From assembly GCF_000224145.3 (NCBI RefSeq), contig NC_020173.2, forward strand, positions 6,249,961-6,313,960: 64,000 nucleotides of DNA. The letters are read 5' to 3'. This DNA comes from Ciona intestinalis. Lineage: Eukaryota; Chordata; Ascidiacea; Phlebobranchia; Cionidae. The position numbers and the translations under genes are program-made. Each line of letters opens with the position of its first letter. Positions within the stretch are counted from its first letter, which is position 1. Of this stretch, positions 55,671 to 64,000 are shown piece by piece. The notes beneath the pieces are model-generated. The model did not search any database. It was not told the origin of the DNA and worked only from the letters and a program-made list of their open reading frames with translations.

Positions 55671-57115
55671 TATTTAATTGATTACCTCGAATACGAAGAT
55701 TGAATTAATACACGACAGTCGATCAATTAAATGCATGAAAAATATTTTTTGTTGAAAATTTTATTGCACCTTTGATTTCCACAAGTATGCTTAGTCGATT
55801 ACACCATTGTTACGTAATTTGGTACTTATTAACATTGATATTCATATTAAAATGAGGTTACAGGCAGGCGCACTAACCACTATACCCCGGCGCGGAATAT
55901 CTTCCAAGTCAATTATATTTTTTTATATCTCGAACAGTTTTGAGACCCGCAAAACCAACAACCATAAGACGTGTTAAACATCGGCTTAAAGTCTAACGTT
56001 GCTAAGTTGTGACTTATAGACAATTCTATTTCTGCAGTTTTATCGTCACAACATGAAAAATAAATTACACTTCATTTTATTGAAATTTCATTTTATTGCA
56101 CACAACTTATATTTCTTTGGCTCTAAAGAGTCCATAAGTTTTCGCGAAATACGAAACGCAGTAAATGCAATTTTACACAGAATAAATCTAAATCGACAAA
56201 ACATGAACAAAATACGAAATACTTTTCCATACAATAAAGTAGATTTCCTCAGAATCCGAAAGCAATGGCGGGATATTGAAAATGTTTCCGTTTTTTTAAA
56301 ATAGTTTCTGCATCGTTTTGCCAAATTGCAGGAAAGAGCTCTTGAGGTTAAATTGTTCCAGCTGCATCTTGAACTCCATCTTGCTTTACATCTTGAGTTC
56401 TTCCTTGGTTTACTAAGGGAGCAGCCATATAACCAGAATACCATTAGCTTATAGTTAAGAGCTATGGGTCTAAAAAATCCACGAGTTATTATAAGATTAG
56501 ATATATATAGTAGGGCGGGGAAGATAGGACACCTCCGTGTTCTGTCTAAAGTTTAAACTTTGCATAACTGAATGAATGAAAACTGAATTAGTAACATCTC
56601 GTATCATGTGTCTGAATCGGATAATATAATGTTTAGAAGCGACAGTTAAACTAACCTACACTATATGTAACTGTATACGTGTGGACGTACACGTATTCAA
56701 AGCCATACTTGTGCAGCGCTGACGAACTAGTTTTAAACTTAGAACTGTGGTACTTTTATAGGTCCACAAAAGTTTCGTATATATTACAAGGCGAGAATTC
56801 GTATTTCTACACTTCGTGAGGGCTAACCAGCTACAACCAGAGTCCGCATATAAACATGTTTAGACACGAACTAGGGCTACAACTATAGTTCGAGAGGGCT
56901 AACCAGCTTATATAAAACTAATGTACTATTAAGTCCAGAAGACCAGCAACTCTACTGCTCAGTGTGAACGCAAAAGTTTGGGCGTCTTGCTTTTTTCCCT
57001 GCAGCATAGCGCTGTCGGTAAAGGTTCGCACCGCACCAACTGTTAGCAGCCAATCTCAGAGTGTTTTGTTGTTTCTTTGTCTATATAGTTGGCACTTTTT
57101 AGGTGGCGAAAAAGC
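55671..57115. other. intergenic, no gene recognised
   Basis: Contains a reverse SINE head at about 55860-55900 and a MITE scrap at 56507-56535. A direct repeat 'gagggctaaccagct' occurs at about 56819 and 56891. Overlapping open frames at 56053-56444 look like chance. Confidence 0.45.
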
Positions 57116-57120
57116 AAAGT

Positions 57121-57311
57121 ACTTTAGGGTAAGATGAGATACCGTTAGCACATATTATCCCATATTTCCTAATCGTGTTTTTAACAAATAACAACGTTCT
57201 TTTAGAGTCGTGAGGATACGGTTATATGATTCTGTAAATATTCATTGTTACTACCAAATGGATTGATACAAGAGAATGAAAACATGCATCCTTTTACCCC
57301 AATCTACTATA
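57121..57311 (+). mobile_element. MITE, diverged
   Basis: Recognisable interior (ggatacggttatatgattct) with weakly kept ends. Confidence 0.5.
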
Positions 57312-57819
57312 TATTTTCGTTGTACGAATTCGAGTTCTGTTTCCGTTGTGTTAATCGCAGTGAATTTGCGCAAAAGCTAATTCGTGTAAAATTGCACTAG
57401 AGCATGTGGAATAAACAACCGTTTAAATAAGTATATGGTGAAATATTTACCACCAAAATCTAATGTAATATACAACACATTAAATAGGTGTGAGTCTGTT
57501 TATATACTGACTCTGGTCTTCATTAATTAAAAGCATTCATTTATTTCTATGGAAAAAGCGGCAAACGCCGATCGCATTATAATGGATGAGAGGAGGGTCG
57601 TAATGTGGAAATGTATTTTATCGATTGCAAATCTAGAGCAAATTTGTTTATATGAGAAAAACCTTTTAAATTCAGTTACTCATATGTGTTAAGATTTAAA
57701 ATATCTTGTTTAACGTTTATGAGAACCTTATTTTTAACACGTTGCGGTATTTTGGCTAAAATCGTTTGTTTTATACAGAGTTTGGTAGTAAATACGTTGT
57801 CGTTTACTAATGAACTAAA

Positions 57820-59271
57820 ATGCCAAAGAAATCGGGTAAAAACTCAATGCAATATAATGCTGGGGATCTTATATTCGCAAAAATGAAGGGCTACCCCCAC
57901 TGGCCAGCCCGTATAGACGATTTACCAGAAGGGGCTGTTAAACCACCCGCAAGAAAATATCCAATATTTTTCTTCGGGACTCATGAAACGGGGTTTTTAG
58001 CAGCGCATGAGGTTTACCCGTATGAGGATTATAAGGAGAAGTATGGACACCCAAGGCCTAGGCCATTCTTCAATGACGGGCTTTGGGAAATTGAAAACGA
58101 TCCGACCGTGATGTTCCGTGGACGTGGGAGCGCTGTGGTAGAGGATAAAGTGGAAGGGGAAGAAGAAGCTCAGAGTGATGAGGAACCTCAAGGAGCAGAG
58201 GAAGAGACGGCGGCCGTGGAGGAAGATTTTGATGACGAAGATGAAGAAAGTTCCGATAACGAGTCAAGCGCGGATGAATATGTTGCTCCAGATGCCGGGG
58301 TGATGGTTAAGCCCTCTAAGAAGAAAAAGATCCGGAGCGAGAGTCCGGAGGATAGTGGGTCCGATGCTTCAGATGTGGAAGCACCTCCTCCAAAAAGAAT
58401 GAAGAAAGAGAAGAAAAAGTCGGATAAGCCAAGAAAATCTGATTCAAAGCCGAAGAAAAGTTCGAAGAAAGTGAAGCCCCTTCCCACTGAGCTGTCGGAT
58501 GGGTTGAGTAGCTCGGATGCTGAGAGTGGGGAAGATATTGTGTCTTCTTGGAAGAAGAAGGATGCGGAGCGTAAAAAGAAGCAAGAGATGGAGACAATGA
58601 AAAGAATTGACGAGGAGAATAAAAAGATGAAAGAAATTGAAAAAAGTGCGAGGAAAAAACCTCGAGAGACTGAAGAGGAAAGCAGTTCAAAGAAAAAGTC
58701 TTCGAAAAAGCATTCTAAAGAGAGAAAGAGGTCGAGAAGTGAAGAGAAAAAGAAGTCAAAACAGGAGAAGAAACGACACTCGAAACCAGAAGCCCCAAAG
58801 CCAGTTAAACGAAAAGTAACAAAGACCCCAAGTTCGTCTGAAAACGAAGAAGAAATTGAAGAAGTGAAAGAAGATGCAAGCCCTGTGGCTGAAGTGTCAG
58901 CTGTCACTGGTGAATTACAACCACAACAGCAGATGGAAATCTACGAAACAAAGCTAAAAACAGCGTTGACCGTTGAGAATCCAGATATAACAAAAGCGCT
59001 TGCGATTTTAGACCAAATTGACCAGATACCCATAACTGCTGCTCTGCTTAAGAAATGCCAGTCGCTGGTTACTACTGTGAAAAAGATACGAAGGTACAAA
59101 GCAAGCCAAAAAATCATGGACAAATCGGATAAGGTTTATCACAGATTCAAACTCGTGTTTACTGGTCTCGAAAACGGAGCTGCAGTCACAGCAGCTGCTG
59201 TAAACGCGGGTACCAAGGACAAAGAACCAGCTGCTGCAGATGAAAACACAAACACGGAGCCCCCACCTTAA
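57820..59271 (+). CDS. HDGFL2: HDGF/LEDGF-family chromatin protein (PWWP + IBD), intronless
   Basis: Nuclear reader of H3K36-methylated chromatin. In vertebrates HDGFL2 and PSIP1 tether partners to active genes through the C-terminal integrase-binding domain (IBD). This 483-residue frame starts [20 protein letters not shown]. The PWWP domain covers about residues 12-95, with signature PHWP at 26-29 and [15 protein letters not shown]. Residues about 105-360 are acidic and then Lys/Ser-rich. The IBD, about 372-455, contains [20 protein letters not shown] and [13 protein letters not shown]. At the positions of LEDGF I365, D366, F406 and V408 this protein has V, E, Y and A; the RRYKA segment is closer to HDGFL2 than PSIP1. 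An acceptor (atacag) ends at 57778. The coding region has no introns, unlike the vertebrate genes. It may predate the HDGFL2/PSIP1 split. Confidence 0.9.
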   Translation: MPKKSGKNSMQYNAGDLIFAKMKGYPHWPARIDDLPEGAVKPPARKYPIFFFGTHETGFLAAHEVYPYEDYKEKYGHPRPRPFFNDGLWEIENDPTVMFRGRGSAVVEDKVEGEEEAQSDEEPQGAEEETAAVEEDFDDEDEESSDNESSADEYVAPDAGVMVKPSKKKKIRSESPEDSGSDASDVEAPPPKRMKKEKKKSDKPRKSDSKPKKSSKKVKPLPTELSDGLSSSDAESGEDIVSSWKKKDAERKKKQEMETMKRIDEENKKMKEIEKSARKKPRETEEESSSKKKSSKKHSKERKRSRSEEKKKSKQEKKRHSKPEAPKPVKRKVTKTPSSSENEEEIEEVKEDASPVAEVSAVTGELQPQQQMEIYETKLKTALTVENPDITKALAILDQIDQIPITAALLKKCQSLVTTVKKIRRYKASQKIMDKSDKVYHRFKLVFTGLENGAAVTAAAVNAGTKDKEPAAADENTNTEPPP

Positions 59272-59815
59272 TATAATGCGACTTAACTTGTAATGTATAA
59301 TCATGGTGCCCATGTACTTGTACATGGTGTGATTTTATGCCACCCCAGTAAATTAGTTGAGTAATTAATATTCTATTCACTTTCAAATCAGGTAAGTATT
59401 TTAAATTTGTTTTACCATTTTATTTTACTGCCTCAGTGTGTTTGGACAACCTACAAACAATACAATATTATAAAGTCACCATTTAAATTGGTAAACACTA
59501 AAAGATTCACAGATTTAGTTAAATGTATTTGTGGGTAACGTGTACAAAGTGTAATTAGTGTATTAAGCGTGGCATTCTCGTTTGTTTCTTGTTTCCAATC
59601 TTACAGAGCTTTAGCCTGTAAGTGTCCTTGTTTTTTTAATACAGAAATGTACAACATGTGTGCTTTATTGCAGGAATAACCAAGTGGGGTAATACAGGCA
59701 TCCTTTTTGCTGTTATGTCACAGTGATATAATCATGCCAAACAAAACTTGGTGATCCCAGGTAGCAACAGACAGGTTTGAACCCGGTATCCTTCAGTTAT
59801 GATGCTGTTACTACT
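59272..59815. other. 3' flank of the HDGFL2-like gene
   Basis: Presumed 3' UTR and intergenic sequence. No AATAAA was found close to the stop, and nothing else was recognised. Confidence 0.4.
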
Positions 59816-59829
59816 AACATGTGTAGAAA

Positions 59830-60015
59830 TCTGGTTGTCAGGATAATTAGCAAACTCTAGTTTTAAACCAGAGTCCTTAATGTTCCCCACCCATATAGAA
59901 AAGAATGTGCATATACAATGTTTGGGTAATGGACCAACTCTGGTCTAAATCCCAGGTCCCATAGTGTACTACACTGTAGGATCTCAATTCTCACCCATAT
60001 AGATTGGAATATCAT
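59830..60015 (+). repeat. about 95-bp dispersed repeat, two units
   Basis: Forward units with 'catatagaaaagaatgtgca' and a following copy. Confidence 0.5.
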
Positions 60016-60197
60016 TCAGTAATTACAATTTTAACCACTACACCGGGTGAAAAGATACAGCCACCCATGTTAGAGTTAGCCCTTCACCATTTAGCTTGTG
60101 GTATGTTTATATTTACAGTAGATTGACACACATTCTGGTAATGTTATTCTGCTTTCTAGAAGAAAATGAAGCACACGAGAGTAAGAATACAATATAG

Positions 60198-60203
60198 TTT
60201 ATT
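60198..60203 (-). terminator. possible poly(A) signal of the LDLR-family gene
   Basis: TTTATT on the + strand reads AATAAA on the minus strand, about 1.0 kb after the stop codon at 61220. Nearer signals were not evident, but a 1-kb 3' UTR is an assumption. Confidence 0.25.
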
Positions 60204-60894
60204 AAAAGCAAAAAAACGCGTCGCGTTTATAACAGATTAGTTTGCACGTTACAAACACAGTAAAAAATACACTCTTAAACTCTGCACAACATTAGCGTGC
60301 GTTTAAAATGACAGGAACATGACATACTGACCAACTTATATGACGGAACTTAAGACTTAGATTGAGTTGACTGCTTTTTGTGAAGAGGTTGTTTTAGTTG
60401 TTGCAGGACGAAATGTAAAAACATAAAATAAATAAAAGATGATATTTTGATGCACTGAATAATGAAAAAAAAACACTCGTCAGGAAATTTCGCTTTGAAA
60501 TTAAAAACATGTCACTTGTACCATCGAACGCATCCAGACAATCAAAGCCTCAAAAATAGCGCCAGAAATTAAATTGGAAAAGGTGATTGCATAAACGGCT
60601 GTTTTAGTTGTTAAAACCTGACGCTTTAAATTACGAGACACAGTTAATTTGTCAGGGGTTAAGTTAAGGTTCGGTATTTCCCAACATTGCGCTAACTTCA
60701 CTGCAGGGATCAGACCAAGATACCATCAATATGATGATGCTACAGCACTCAGAGATATTACCACCACAACTTTGCTATGACACAAGGTTTCTGATGTCAG
60801 ACGTTCCCAATGAGTTTTGGGAAATTGTGTCCTCCATTGACATCTGGCGTAACTGCAAAGCAATATTTGCAGATTTAGATTCTAAACTTTATTA

Positions 60895-61060
60895 GCCCTT
60901 TCTGCCCCAAACATTAAACCATGCGCCCTTTTTGGGGGTCGATTCTACAAGCCAAAACGGAATAAATATTTTACAAAAAAACTGCGAAACATGTTTTGGG
61001 GGTTGATTTTTAAACCATGCTGTTCATTCACTCTGTTTTTGGGGGGTTGATTCTACAAGT
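60895..61060. repeat. short degenerate repeat, three copies
   Basis: Three spaced copies of a 'tttttgggggttgattctac'-like segment at about 60928, 60991 and 61037, within the presumed 3' UTR of the minus-strand gene. Confidence 0.45.
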
Positions 61061-61219
61061 GAAAAAAAAATGTAAAAAAAACAAAATGTGACTGGGAAAT
61101 ATGTTAACATTTTCTTAACAGGGAATTTAGTCGTCTCTATACAATACAGGCCCGACTTAAAATAAATAGAACCCACACCAACCTGGCTACAAGGACCTCA
61201 CCCATATTGAATAAAACCT

Positions 61220-62492
61220 TTAACAACAACTCACTGGTCTGTAAGTATTCTGTGGGCGACCGTTCCCAACAATAACATCGACCGAAACTTCTTCGTTTCT
61301 CTCCGGGTCGTCAAACTCTTCATTAGAGATGAGATGAGCTTGGGATCCGCTCCTGGGAATTCCTACACGATGGTCATCCTCCTCATTTCCATGCGTGGTG
61401 GTCTTCCTATACACTGGGTTATCGAAGTGCATGCTTAGCTGTAGAGATCTACGCTGGTACCAACGTAATGCCCCGCATGCTATGAAGAAGAGCAGGACAA
61501 GGATGCCTGTGGAGGGAAATGAGTGAGTTTGTTGCTGTACTGATATGTTGAAATATGGACAAACTAGGTCTTAGAAGTGGTTGGACAAAAACTTGGGCAA
61601 AAATTGTATTTTTTAATAATCGAATTATTGCAACTTATTTATCCTTGCGTGGCGGAGCAACGGCAGTCGTTATAACATGGGTGTTCTGTTTCATACACCT
61701 CATGCTGCTTACAAGTTACCACGCATGTAACTTATTTATCCTCGCATGGCGTAGCAACTGCAATTGTTATAACACGGGTGTTCTGATTCATGAACTTGTT
61801 TAGTTTAAGAAAATTGAACTTATTATTGACCACTGGGTTGGAATAATTGAGATTGCCAGGACACACGCCTACAAGGTAGCAGGTTCAAGGCTTGAACTAG
61901 TAACCTCTGGTTTAGAGATGAGAACTGTAGTCTTACAGATAATTGTAGGTGTATGTGACATCCGGCAAGACAGTTTACGGCAATTGCTTCAACCCAGTGG
62001 TCACTTATGGGTTGTTTAAATTGACAGATACTTACGAAAAAAAAAAAGAAATATATTAACCCAGGAAGTTACAAACATTGTAACCTGTAAGCGGGCACAA
62101 GGTGTAAAAAATAAAAAAATGCAATAAAATTAATTAAAAAATCACGAAAAAAGGAAAACATCGTAAAAAAAAAGAAAATATATTTTTGTTAGAAAAAATT
62201 GTAAAACTAGAAAAAATACCAAAAAAATATTGAAAAAAATATAAATACAGAATCCAATGAATTATTGAAAATTTACAATATAATGCATACTATGAAAAAA
62301 CAGATACCATAAAAAAAAGCTTTTTACCAAAAAAAGTAACCTATAAAAAAATTTGTTACTAAAATATTCACAACATATAAACAGGAGGAGACATACCAAC
62401 AACAGTTACACCAATCAGTATCTTAGTCCCGCTTGACATTCCTACTACAGCTGTGGCTATGGTGGAAGCCGTTGTGGTGGTGGTGGTGGGGG
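61220..62492 (-). CDS. LDL-receptor-family protein, last two coding exons (partial)
   Basis: The C-terminal end of a lipoprotein-receptor-type endocytic receptor. Exons 62492-62397 and 61506-61220 join in phase 1. The first gives a Thr-rich, probably O-glycosylated stretch (PTTTTTTASTIA) and the start of the membrane helix. The second continues ILVLLFFIACGALRWYQRR, then the cytoplasmic tail with MHFDNPVYRKTT and ends NTYRPVSCC. FDNPVY is the NPxY endocytosis signal of LDLR, VLDLR and LRP8, and MNFDNPVYRKTT is almost the LRP8 sequence. O-sugar region, single helix and NPxY tail match the order in those receptors. The ligand-binding and propeller exons must lie right of the window. Which vertebrate paralogue it resembles most cannot be judged from the tail. 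Confidence 0.85.
61630..61795 (-). mobile_element. SINE 3' modules, reverse tandem pair
   Basis: Two reverse modules meeting at 'taccacgcatgtaacttatt', in the intron of the LDLR-family gene. A forward SINE body with a decayed A-rich tail follows to about 62110. Confidence 0.6.
62130..62395. other. A-rich low-complexity stretch
   Basis: Many 'gaaaaa' and 'aaaaaat' runs follow the SINE end; it may be an expanded SINE poly(A) tail. Confidence 0.5.
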
Positions 62493-62499
62493 CTGTGGG

Positions 62500-63170
62500 G
62501 TAACAAGGGGTTAATGTTGGGGTGGAACCATTATATCAATGTTTCGAGAAATTGTGTAAATTCAAATTGGAGTTAAATTATTTATTTGTGAGAATTTGAA
62601 AGCATGCAATGTATAAACCAACAACTTGAATAGAGACATGTAGTAGGGGAAGAAAAGGTAAAGAAATGAAGGCCATCCACCAATTTACTACCATGATATG
62701 TGTATAGTAGGTTGGGGTAATATGGTTCATGTTATTATTCTTTTTTATCGTCCCAAACACAATTAGGATTAATGGATTCAAATAAATAGTTAATAGTCGC
62801 TGTCAGAGGACTAAGCTAACATTTGTTAAAAAGCATTACAAAAACAGTTTGAAGCCAATGACCAACACAGCTAGTAAAGCATTAGCTAAGGTTTAAATTT
62901 GCTGCAGGAAACTAGAAAACAGAAAACACCCAAAGTCGTGCAAATTATAAAAAAAGGGTGAAAAAAGCAAAAGAAGCTATCAAAAAATGTTTTATAACCT
63001 AAAGTTTGAACGTCAGAGTGTTGGGTGTTTGGATTATTTATTTGGTTCGTTGAATCAGTAGGTTTACCAACTGTGGATGGAACATACTTTGGGGTAAGTT
63101 AAATGTTAGTGAGCTGCCCACATAGTAACATGGTACGTTAACATGCTGTGGCAATCACTTTTAATGATGG
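62500..63170. other. intron or intergenic, nothing firm
   Basis: A MITE scrap lies at 62705-62760. No further LDLR-family exon could be placed with confidence. Confidence 0.4.
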
Positions 63171-63171
63171 T

Positions 63172-63700
63172 TAAGTTCTGTTACTTATGAACCAGGTATA
63201 ATGTAATTAATCCTTCAGCGGCTCATCTGGTATAAACGCAGTGTATTTCAGATGTTTTATCTGCGATCCTGCAAGACTTTATCAACGAAAAGTCGAATCA
63301 ACGATTGAAACAACTTTATCAACGGAATGTCGAATCAACGATTGAAACAACTTCATCAACGAAATGTCGAATCAACGATTGAAACAACTTCATCAACGAA
63401 ATGTCGAATCAACGATTGAAACAACTTCATCAACGAAATGTCGAATCAACGATTGAAACAACTTCATCAACGAAATGTCGAATCAACGATTGAAACAACT
63501 TTATCAACGAAATGTCGAATCAACGATTGAAACAACTTTATCAACGGAATGTCGAATCAACGATTGAAACAACTTTATCAACGAAATGTCGAATCAACGA
63601 TTGAAACAACTTTATCAACGAAATGTCGAATCAACGATTGAAACAACTTTATCATCAAAAGAACAAAATGTCGGAAACGGTTTTTATACCAGATGGTTTA
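63172..63700 (+). mobile_element. foldback family member with minisatellite core
   Basis: The left end (ggctcatctggtataaacgc, from 63220) and its outer flank (ctgttacttatgaaccaggt) match the elements at 18460 and 47930. The right end is tttttataccagatgg at about 63682-63697. Between them, about 63275-63655 is a 37-bp tandem repeat of ten copies (gtcgaatcaacgattgaaac plus caactttatcaacgaaat) in place of the hammerhead-like core. Confidence 0.7.
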
Positions 63701-64000
63701 AGTGGTTTATGTAATTAATGGAATGAGTGTTAAAAGTTGCCTGTATAAAACCATGCTGATAAATGTTGACAATTATTGGCGAATCTTAGGATAGCAGATA
63801 AAACATTTATAATATGAGAATAACTAGCTCAAATATTGGATAAATCTAACTGGGATTTTTTAATCAAATTGTTGTTAGGTTAGCAACCAAAGATTTTTAT
63901 GAATCAAAAACTGATTTTATGTCTGACAATGAAAACAGGGGGGTGCACAGAAACACAATATTCAAATTGAAACCCAAACACTTTGTATACATAAGGAATT
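63701..64000. other. right edge, nothing recognised
   Basis: AT-rich, probably intronic to the minus-strand LDLR-family gene. Confidence 0.35.

Noticed and set aside
56053-56444. Overlapping 83- and 118-codon frames on opposite strands
   Set aside because: No family resemblance, low-complexity composition and no gene signals.
58188-58907. 239-codon minus-strand frame opposite the HDGFL2-like gene
   Set aside because: Ser/Phe-rich antisense of an acidic/Lys-rich coding region; the sense frame is a clear PWWP-IBD protein.
63085-63125. 26-base candidate exon of the LDLR-family gene on the minus strand
   Set aside because: The phase would fit, but the residues match nothing known and the exon is too short to support.
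63275-63655. Regular 37-bp repeats reminiscent of a CRISPR array
   Set aside because: There are no unique spacers; the whole 37 bp is repeated, in an animal genome and inside a foldback element.

Overview
The window looks like genomic DNA of a solitary ascidian, most likely the genus Ciona. It is AT-rich and intron-rich. Its dispersed repeats are of the kinds known from Ciona: a tRNA-derived SINE, a short TA-flanked MITE with long inverted ends, and several foldback elements. The protein-coding genes are clear animal orthologues. Species and scaffold cannot be fixed from the sequence alone. There are four runs of N (3245-3744, 7900-8024, 31755-32068, 53524-54023).

Layout, left to right. (1) A partial BET1 (Golgi SNARE) gene on the minus strand, with its first three coding exons at 549-1224. 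(2) A compact candidate gene for a 52-residue secreted peptide at 2709-2867. (3) WDR60/DYNC2I1, the dynein-2 intermediate chain, in 31 exons from 4187 to 21152. Ten of these exons are present a second time at 8556-11528, beyond an N gap. (4) A cytochrome b561 gene in 6 exons, 21838-26538. (5) A MYADM-like double-MARVEL membrane protein in 3 exons, 29885-31409. (6) An intronless TTC7 gene, 32803-35235. (7) RAB3GAP2 in 30 exons, 36134-50609. (8) About 7 kb without a recognisable gene, dominated by MITEs and a minisatellite at 54024-55364. (9) An intronless HDGF/LEDGF-type gene with PWWP and integrase-binding domains, 57820-59271. (10) The last two coding exons of an LDL-receptor-family gene on the minus strand, 61220-62492, continuing beyond the right edge.

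I joined exons by hand, using splice sites, reading phase and remembered human protein sequences. The joined models for WDR60 (888 aa), CYB561 (254 aa), MYADM-like (285 aa) and RAB3GAP2 (1369 aa) all keep frame from start to stop. The genes are unrelated housekeeping, trafficking and cilium functions with no operon-like spacing, although BET1, RAB3GAP2 and TTC7 all act in membrane traffic or membrane identity.

The least explained structures are foldback elements at 18460-18570 and 47930-48045 whose cores resemble type-I hammerhead ribozymes, a relative at 63172-63700 whose core has become a 37-bp minisatellite, a 68-bp hairpin with 7-bp flanking direct repeats at 21369-21436, SINEs whose 3' module is doubled, and the duplicated WDR60 exon block, which is probably two haplotypes assembled in series. 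No retroviral, LTR or capsid-bearing element was recognised.
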